This document shows, piece by piece, positions 56,712 to 64,000 of a stretch of 64,000 bases of DNA. A model generated the notes under the pieces. That model was not told the DNA's origin. It did no database searches and saw only the letters and a program-made list of their open reading frames with translations. Position 1 is the stretch's first letter, and every line of letters begins with the position of its first letter. The DNA is taken from assembly GCA_035610835.1 (NCBI GenBank), contig CM069446.1:54030934-54094933 (forward strand), given 5' to 3'. The translations under genes and the position numbers were made by a program. The DNA is from Ophiura sarsii. Taxonomy: Eukaryota > Echinodermata > Ophiuroidea > Amphilepidida > Ophiuridae.

Positions 56712-58335
56712 AACCTTACTCTCTTTTTGAGTTACTTTTCAATACAATTCTTTGATCATTTTAAGTAAATATCTATTATAACTATGCAAATTATCATAGA
56801 TGTTTTACTTGACCTCTGACGAATACACTCATCATATGGATACACGCCACTAAATAAATCCCCTATACCTATACTGTGTTAAATGGGCCATAATTAAACG
56901 CCATTTTCTCGCTTAAAAAAGCAACTGATTGCTTCAACTTTACATTTTTGATGAAGATCATGGTCTTGGCTTTCCTTTAAACAACAACAATAAATAAGGT
57001 CAGGCAACATTTTCGAGATATGCGCCGTCGAAGATACGAATGTTTTTTAGAACGCCCAGGTCTAGCCTAGGTATAAGCGATTCTAATAAATCATTGAATT
57101 CTCTAAAATGAGTATAAAATCATACAAAATTGGTCAAAAGAAGAAAATGTGCACTGATATTGTTTCATAATCTTCATTTAAAAACAATCCAATCAAAATG
57201 TTAGCCAAAAAACACACTACTTTTGTAGCGTTTTTATATATTTCACTCAGAGGAGGGACATCCCACCCAATTCAACAGACCTTTCGTGGACCTGTTCTAT
57301 TATTTATTTAGTGGTGTGAATCCATATTGTGCAAACATAATTTAACGCAAAGATAGAACTATTGCTGTACTTTTCCTGGATGCAAATGTGTATGATATAG
57401 TTGTGTGTGCACCATTAAACATGTTAAATAGATTTACTACAACCCCAGGTAATGCTGGGGCAGGGGTGCCAGTGATTTGATTAAGTAATAGAGCCTGTGC
57501 TTGCTCACCTATAAACATTTGCTACCATGCCAGCTGAGACTAGTATATGATATTCGTTTCAGCTCCCAGCACTGTGATAAAAACACTTCTCACAATGGAA
57601 ACATTAGTAAATCATATTCTAATCATGTGATAGTAGTTTTTAACGTTATTTGATTTTGTATTAAACATTTTACTTCATGCATTGAAGTCACCCTCTCCAC
57701 TTATACACACACTATTTAAAAAGAAGGTTTTTGTGTGGTATTTTTTGTGTTTGTTTGTTTTTGTTCTTGTTGGTTGTTTTGTTTTCGTCGGGGGAGGGGA
57801 GATCCTTTTTTCAATTTTGCGGGCTCCTATTAAAATGTTATAACAAATCTGATATATTTCTGGGTAATGAAAGGAAATTGGACTCTTTAATATTAAGTAA
57901 ACCCACAATGGCCATTTTGAATAAACATAAAGCGCACATTTGCGCCACACCCTTTGATATTTCTTTTTCCTACATATCTTTCTTTTCCCTATGTATGCAC
58001 TATTAAAATATATAACACAATGCCCCCGCCCACAGGACCTGATATTATTATTTTATTTTATTTCTTATCATTACCGCCCCCCCCCCCCCCCCCCCCCTCC
58101 TGTCCCTGTAAATATGCCAATGTATAGCGCTACTGAAATGCACACGCCATATATATTGTTCATAATTTTAATTTCAAAATGGAGATTAAACCAGCCGTGA
58201 TTCCACTTTCTCGGTACATCAACTTTATTAATTATAATATTGTATTGGTTGCACAGGCCCTATGTCTTTTTATATGCTGTTTCTGTTTGCTTCTCATTAT
58301 TTTGTTTTTGCCCTTAGATTCCACCCATAAATATA
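56712..58335. other. No gene recognised; poly-C run
   Basis: C run at about 58078-58097. Short hydrophobic frames around 57731-58006 have no domain or splice support. Confidence 0.35.
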
Positions 58336-59216
58336 CACATGGAAAAAAGTATCGCACCACTTTTTGTTGTTGTTGAAAAGTGCAAATGTGGCCTCGAATT
58401 TTGCCACCATGGTGTGATATTAAGGATCATTTGTTTGCGTAAGCTGTCCTACAAAATACTATGCAATAAAAGGGCCACATTTTAGTTTGTGACGTAATCG
58501 ATGTAATGTTTTTCAAGGCCAAGGGGAAAATGCATGCTTTTGTCCAAAAACATGCATAAAACAAGTTTGGGTATAACTCGATATTGAATAGACTTTAAAA
58601 ACTTAAAATAGTCATTATATTAGTTCTGTATTTGGTGCAAGAATTGTTCCATTTAGACATTATAGGCTACAATGCAGTGAATGAGTCCAAACATGCCATT
58701 TTTTTGTTGCTCATAAATTCAGTATATACGATGAGGTCACCGTTGATTTTTGTATTATTATTTGACCTCGGTCAACACTTCCGCAATATTGTTTTTGTCA
58801 TTTGAACATATTTAAAATTTGACTTATTTTGACCTTTGACCCCATAACCGTTGGGTGTACGAAAAAGGGTGTTTTTTTCATATTTGAGGACAATCGGGCA
58901 ACTTTTTGAAATTTGACCCCAGATGACCTTTGACCTTGGAAGGCTGGAATGTGTTACCAGGGTTTACAACTATAGAGATTAATCATTGGGCCTCTCAATA
59001 TCGCGTTATATCCAAACTTGTTTTATGCATCTTCCCATTGGCCTTGAAAAACATTACATCGATTACGTCACAAACTCAAATGTGGCCCTTTTATTGCATA
59101 ACATTTTGCTGGACAGTTTTCGCAAACAAATGATCCTTAATATCACACCATGGTGGCAAAATTCGAGGCCACATTTTGCACTTTTCAACAAGTGGTGCGA
59201 TACTTTTTTCCATGTG
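58336..59216. mobile_element. 0.88-kb foldback DNA element with ~240-bp arms, TA target
   Basis: Ends CACATGGAAAAAAGTATCGC and exact inverse, with TA on both sides. Arms include CCTCGAATTTTGCCACCATG, ATTAAGGATCATTTGTTTGC and AACATTACATCGATTACGTC (right-arm orientation). The unpaired middle has GACCTTTGACC words. TA targets and long inverted ends fit a Tc1/mariner-type non-autonomous element; no transposase frame. Confidence 0.8.
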
Positions 59217-59299
59217 TATACACAAATAAGTCAAACACAAGAACATAATTTGAAGGACTGGCTGAGACCATATTGGAATATTTTAATTTTAAAACATAC

Positions 59300-59675
59300 C
59301 CAATATTTATTTGGGTTACGACGACGACAGAATTCATCAAATTTCACCACAACGTTTGTAACATTTATATAGACTTCGTTTTATGTAATATACCATATGG
59401 ATAAACAAGCGAATGGCTTACAGGCTATATGAACACGACCCAATTTTAAATGGGTTAAGACGACGACAGAATTCATCAAATTTCACCACAAATTTTATAA
59501 CATAACATATAGAATCTAATTATTTAGATATACATCAATTTATATAATTTACTAATATGGAAGGAAGGAAAAATGGCATACGGGATATACGAACACGACG
59601 TGGACAAAACAGAAATGAGATTCAACTAACACAACCGTGAACACGAACACAACGTGGACATGACAGAAATGAGAT
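59300..59675 (+). repeat. Degenerate direct repeats
   Basis: CGACGACAGAATTCATCAAA plus TTTCACCACAA occurs at about 59321 and 59460. A second motif, GAACACGACGTGGAC with CAGAAATGAGAT, occurs at about 59591 and 59650. Function not recognised. Confidence 0.6.
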
Positions 59676-60155
59676 CCGGAGGGAGCCGGGGCGAGAACAC
59701 TTCCCATGAGCCCCGCAATCGTAAGACTCATATGGTCACCGCAAACAGCCGTGACGCGGAGAATGCCCCTGCCCCGACCCCACTTCACGGCCACACAAGT
59801 GACGACGTTCCAACAAGAGTAGGCAGGGGGTACTAGAGGACGAAGGTCCAAATAGGACCCACCACCAACATAGCCCATGAAGGTTACCTCCAATTTCTTC
59901 CTAACCCAAACGCACCAGGTGCCCAACTGGCACACCTGGTGACCTCTCCCACTCCCAGAAGCAAGCACAAAGGGTGTGCGGGAGGGAATTGACGAGCACC
60001 GGGCAACCGACAAACCCGCAAAAGAATAGAGAGCGTGTGATTGGCTGGTGTCACATAACCAGTTGACTATACCTCGGACAAAGGCCACGCATGGGCCAAA
60101 CAACCGCATTGGCGATGGTTAATAAAGGGATAAATTAAATTAGAATGCTCTCCAT
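59676..60155. other. GC-richer stretch, nothing recognised
   Basis: A 185-codon minus-strand frame covers it (60109 down to 59552) but shows no known domain and low-complexity repeats at its end. Composition differs from the AT-rich flanks, so it may be part of a mobile element. Confidence 0.3.
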
Positions 60156-60159
60156 TCAC

Positions 60160-60335
60160 CACCGAAAAGCGTGACAAACAGAAAAACAGGGGGGATCACA
60201 AAAGGCAAATTTTGCATTCGCCAGACTAGCTGTCAAATGCATACTTAATATGTATTTGTATATTTTCTCTTTGCATAGCGCTTTGTAGTGGGGCGCTTTA
60301 TTTGTATTTTGTATTATTATTATTACGCTCGGGTT
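60160..60335 (+). mobile_element. LINE/SINE 3' tail with (ATT)n
   Basis: TTTGCATAGCGCTTTGTAGTGGGGCGCTTTAT-like tail, read in pieces as GCATAGCGCTTTGTAG and GGGGCGCTTTATTTG, then (TAT)n. Same tail type as at 22.95 and 45.15 kb. Confidence 0.5.
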
Positions 60336-60559
60336 CCCGCTACGCTCTTGACCCCCGCTAGAATAAATGAGATTCATGAGTTGTAACTTGAGTTCATGAG
60401 TTGTAAATAAACTCCGGTGGAATATAATTATAAAACGCGGCGCCACATAGTCGGGTATCTACAGAGGGTTAGTGTGCACCCCCTAGGACTCCCTCAAACC
60501 AATTTGTTTTACTTCCTATCATGATCCTAAATATTTTCATAATGCTAAGGAGGTTATGC

Positions 60560-60960
60560 AAGATGGCGTCCAAAATGGCCGCCATAACTGGTCAAATCTC
60601 ATAAAATGACATATAGCAATCAAATTGTATAGTAAAAGTATAGTTTTAATAGCGGCATATATGTATTAGACCATTAGACACTCATATCCAGAATATTTGC
60701 TTTGTTAACACACCTAAATCCAAGATGGCCGCCAAAATGGCCGCCAAAATGGCCGCCAAAATGGCCGCCAAAATGGCCGCCAAAATGGCCGCCACAATTG
60801 TTAAAATTCTATATTGGCATATATAAACCAACATGTATGATCAGAGTATAGTTTTAACAATGGGATGTGTGTGTTAGACCACTAGAAACTCAAATCTAGT
60901 ATTTTTGCTTTGTTAAACATACTTTAAAACCAAAATGGCCGCCAAATTAATAGTCAAAAG
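60560..60960 (+). repeat. ~190-bp direct repeat with internal 12-bp (AAAATGGCCGCC)n array
   Basis: Unit landmarks AGTATAGTTTTAA, GTTAGACCA or ATTAGACCA, and TTTGCTTTGTTAA occur twice, each unit ending in ATGGCCGCC. Between them six perfect copies of AAAATGGCCGCC run at 60724-60794. The repeated ATGG in good start context is fortuitous. Confidence 0.8.
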
Positions 60961-61895
60961 TGGTCAAAATTCCATAAAATAGCAAAATATTAACCGAAAT
61001 GTATGATATGTGAAACTTGGCACCTGGTAGGCGGTTATACGCATACTTCCTTGCTGTCTAAAAACGCGCCACAATAAGCACAAATCTGTGGGCTCTGTAT
61101 TTGAAGCAACCCCGTCATGTCTGCAGTTGTAATATATAAAGAAACCACATTATATTTCCATACCTTCTACAATCTAATACATTTGGAGCTTTAGGGTATT
61201 TACACATGTGATATTCTCCAGATCTTTGAAGCCACCTCCTTCAGTGACTGATCGAAAATTCACAGATAGTATGGGCGATATGTGAAGATGGGCTTAGATC
61301 ATGTTTAATGTACTTTATATGATTGACAGATATGCAACAGTAAATATATACATGCAGTACAGTCATCTTTTAAGATAGGTGCATATTGCATTTGATGGGT
61401 GCTATATTGTAGTGTGCTTTAGGGACTTTCCGAAATATGTTTAAAACCATAGGTTGTGGTTAAAATGACCGTAAAATGGCGGACAATGCTAAGTTGGGAC
61501 ATTGGTGGTTTAGATTTGCGATCAATATTACCATTTAAAGAATGCTTCAACTTAAATCATTATCACGGGTATTCATTTGGTAGAGTTATTAGTTTATGAA
61601 TTTGCAAATAACAAAGTACACCATTTCTTATTTTATCTAAAGACACTCGTCTACTTGCATGACTTGTAGGGCCCGAACGCCGTAATATTTGCGAATTCAA
61701 AGATACTCGCTGGCTACAGAAATCTGTGTAATGGCTAAAAACAAAAATGCAGTTTTGCCTTTTTTCTGAAATGTATTGGAGTTATTGATTATTATGACAA
61801 ATGGTGGTATGTTTTAAACATTTTGGCGTACAATTCATTACGTCACAGGCGTGTTTGAATAATGTTTCATCTCGACAAAGTGCTAAGTCATTTGT
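60961..61895. other. No gene recognised
   Basis: AT-rich; a partial third relative of the preceding unit at 60961-61020. Nothing else recognised. Confidence 0.35.
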
Positions 61896-61897
61896 TG

Positions 61898-62920
61898 GGG
61901 CAAGTGGTCCGAAGGGGTATGGGAAAACTGGTCCGCCTGCAAAAACTTAATCAAAATTGTAAAACTCATTTTGAAAATTAGTTGTTAGTGTCAATAAAAC
62001 TTGACTCGGTATGGAAATGTGAATAGAATATGAAATAATTCACGTTTTTTCTAGTTCTTAGACATTTTGGGGCATTTTGGGTCTAATACCACTATTTCTG
62101 TTATTGAAGGATTACAATATGACATGAAATTGCTTTAGAATGGTTTAAAACCTCGGTATTATGATTTACATCTTTATTATATTTTGAATGGTGTCTGTAA
62201 AGGTATTTGCAATGACAAAATATCATGATTTATGTATTTTATCCACTGCTTTTTGTGTACATTAACCGTTGGGTCATCATTGTCATATTGACTAAATTCC
62301 CTTTAACATGAAAAGTTGGCTAAATATCAAGATGGTTTATTATAAGTACTAAAATGATGATGTTATGAAGTAAATAAAATCATTAAAGAAAGGGGTATAT
62401 ATATATATATATATATATAGACAAATGTATGGGGCATCTGAATATCACAACCATGTAACCATTTAACTAGGTTCATACCGTTTTATCTAATAAATGTGCA
62501 GTCGAAAATTGTGCTTGCTTTGTACACCATTAGTATACTGCTATTCACACGTTAACCACGAAAAATGTATAAAACATGGGTTTCATGAGACATGTATCCT
62601 TTTTACATATTAAATAATATGGAAATGTGTTGGTAAAGAAAATACTGCCTAGTTTACGTGTCGTCATTCACTGATTTCTGTGTATTCTAACCGTTGGAAC
62701 ATATAGGACCAGTTGCCCCACTGATGGGGTAACTGGTCCGTGCCAACTAAAAATTTCAGTTAGTAGTAATTGGCCTTTTCTTAAGATATCTTTTAACATT
62801 GATTATATGTTATATGTAAACAGTTACATGGGTGATATTTTCATAGCAATTCCATAAATATCTACACGAGCTTTAATCTTTTATATCGTGAAATATGCTT
62901 AACCGGACCAGTTGCCCCAT
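61898..62920. mobile_element. Probable inverted-repeat element with GGGGCAACTGGTCCG ends
   Basis: GGGGCAAGTGGTCCG at about 61899 is inverted at about 62905 (CGGACCAGTTGCCCC). A third, hairpin-forming copy GGACCAGTTGCCCCACTGAT with its inverse lies at 62701-62735. A (TA)n run is at 62396-62419. Target duplication is not clear. Confidence 0.5.
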
Positions 62921-63469
62921 CCTCCCCTATTGGTATAAAATTGTATAACATGGTAGTAATGGTGGTGTAAAATGGACTAGCAAAACCATATTCAAATATC
63001 AGCGAACGGTCTAATTTATGTAGCCTATTGCAGAGAAGTTTTATATTATTTGCCACCCAAGGTTGGCAACCCTTAATAAACGATCAGAGTTGGTTAGCGC
63101 ATGTCGTCATGCATCCAAATTTAAGCTATCAAATGTAAGCTAAAATATATTAACAGCGCGATCTAGATGCCGCGCGCTAGCGCTAGCGCTCCGCACGCGA
63201 GTATATGTATGCTTCGGCTGGCACGGTCCGTACACGCACTTATTTTGCACAAGAATGTTTTTTGTTTGTTTATTTATTTTCCTCATCGAAACAAATTTGA
63301 CGGAAGTCGGAAAACACAAAATGAAATAGTTCCAAATTATTTCTTTAAAATAGCTCCTTAGTTCATTAACCCCCTACCCCGACCCCACCACCCCCAAAAG
63401 AAAGTAAAGAAATCAGGTTGCTTTATTAACCCCCACAAAACGCTACTTATTATACCACATCACTATACA
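62921..63469. other. No gene recognised
   Basis: Contains the self-complementary GCGCGCTAGCGCTAGCGC near 63173. No supported coding sequence. Confidence 0.35.
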
Positions 63470-64000
63470 GGGTGAGTCAAAATATTCAGGGCCCGTTTAA
63501 AGAAAGCAGGAAAAATACTTCTTGTCAAAAATTGGTCAATTTCGTCATTGTTTATAAGAGTAGGCATATTTCTTCATATTTAGCGATGTTTTAAAGACAA
63601 TACCATATTCCATGCAGTGAGCCTTTGCGCAAACATGCACGCGACGCGATACCACTTACCACGGTATGATTACGCCGTAGTACGCGCAACGCACAATGTC
63701 GTTTTTGGAGCCAATTGTTAACCAATTTCACTGGAGTATACTTTATCACACTTCCCATTATTTCTTCTATATTTCATGCAAAGCTAACGGAGAACTAAGG
63801 ATAACAAAGAAGGGTCAATCACCATCAGACAATGAAATTGCATTCTATTGAAATATTTCTAAAGAATCACACGCCGCGCCCATAATTCAAGATATTGACT
63901 GCTTCTACAATGACTAATTCAGTATTTTATATGATTAGTATATCAAATGTAGTTGTAGTTGCATTTGTATATTTTATTATTTTATATTCCTCTGGTTCCT
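63470..64000 (+). mobile_element. Left end of a CAGGGTGAGT-type element, running off the window
   Basis: TACAGGGTGAGTCAAAATAT matches the left end of the element at 25713. The right end would lie beyond 64000. No transposase seen in the visible 530 bases. Confidence 0.45.

Noticed and set aside
59552..60109. 185-codon minus-strand open frame
   Set aside because: No recognised domain, no splice signals, and a repetitive C-terminus (CHVHVVFVF, CFVHVVFVY) derived from direct repeats. It is best explained as an open frame over a GC-richer repeat.
60724..60794. Translation start with ideal context (GCCGCCAAAATGG)
   Set aside because: It is a 12-base tandem repeat with no open frame of interest downstream.

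Overview
The window reads as repeat-dense, gene-poor, AT-rich animal nuclear DNA. It has spliced genes, non-LTR retrotransposon remnants, tRNA-derived SINEs, many short inverted-repeat DNA elements, CCCTAA telomere-type repeats and a 100-base assembly gap at 52615-52714. The repeat repertoire (Mutator-like transposase of the marine-invertebrate type, L1/Tx1-like and L2/CR1-like LINEs, long poly-G tracts) and the BTBD17-like genes suggest a marine invertebrate, perhaps a non-vertebrate deuterostome. The species cannot be fixed from sequence alone. There are no bacterial operons and no CRISPR array.

Only three host loci are well supported. Two are related BTB-BACK (BTBD17-like) genes on the plus strand at about 3.9-5.4 kb and 23.6-25.0 kb. 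They lie in a duplicated segment, share upstream sequence and an apparent 5' UTR intron, and each carries a different frameshift. The third is the 3' part of a monocarboxylate-transporter-like (SLC16/MFS) gene on the minus strand at 37979-40658. Three exons join in phase and encode about 374 residues (transmembrane segments 3-12 and the stop). The 5' exon or exons were not found.

Layout. 0-3 kb: no gene, one TTAGCGC repeat cluster. 3-6 kb: BTB copy 1. 6.1-7.55 kb: GACT-rich minisatellite. 11.4-14.2 kb: 144-148 bp satellite array flanked by direct repeats and interrupted by a GGTTGCG minisatellite. 15.1-19.3 kb: duplicated segment and two inverted-repeat elements. 22.6-23.0 kb: SINE. 23-25.2 kb: BTB copy 2. 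25.7-29.2 kb: a run of terminal-inverted-repeat elements. 29.3-35.2 kb: nested insertions into the second copy of the 15.1-15.6 kb segment. 36.6-37.4 kb: LINE fragment. 38-40.7 kb: transporter. 42-43.9 kb: a SINE split by a Mutator-like transposon. 44.6-46.1 kb: LINE end, SINE tail, and a foldback element holding telomere-like repeats. 49.6-52.2 kb: GC-rich inverted-repeat complex. 53.7-56.7 kb: three-level nest (inverted-repeat element, L1/Tx1-like LINE, small element with 9-bp target duplication). 58.3-59.2 kb: foldback element. 59-64 kb: tandem repeats and further element ends.

There is no gene pathway to describe. Most of the biology visible here is the history of mobile elements. Several insertions can be ordered because filled and empty sites, target-site duplications and interrupted repeats occur together in this window.
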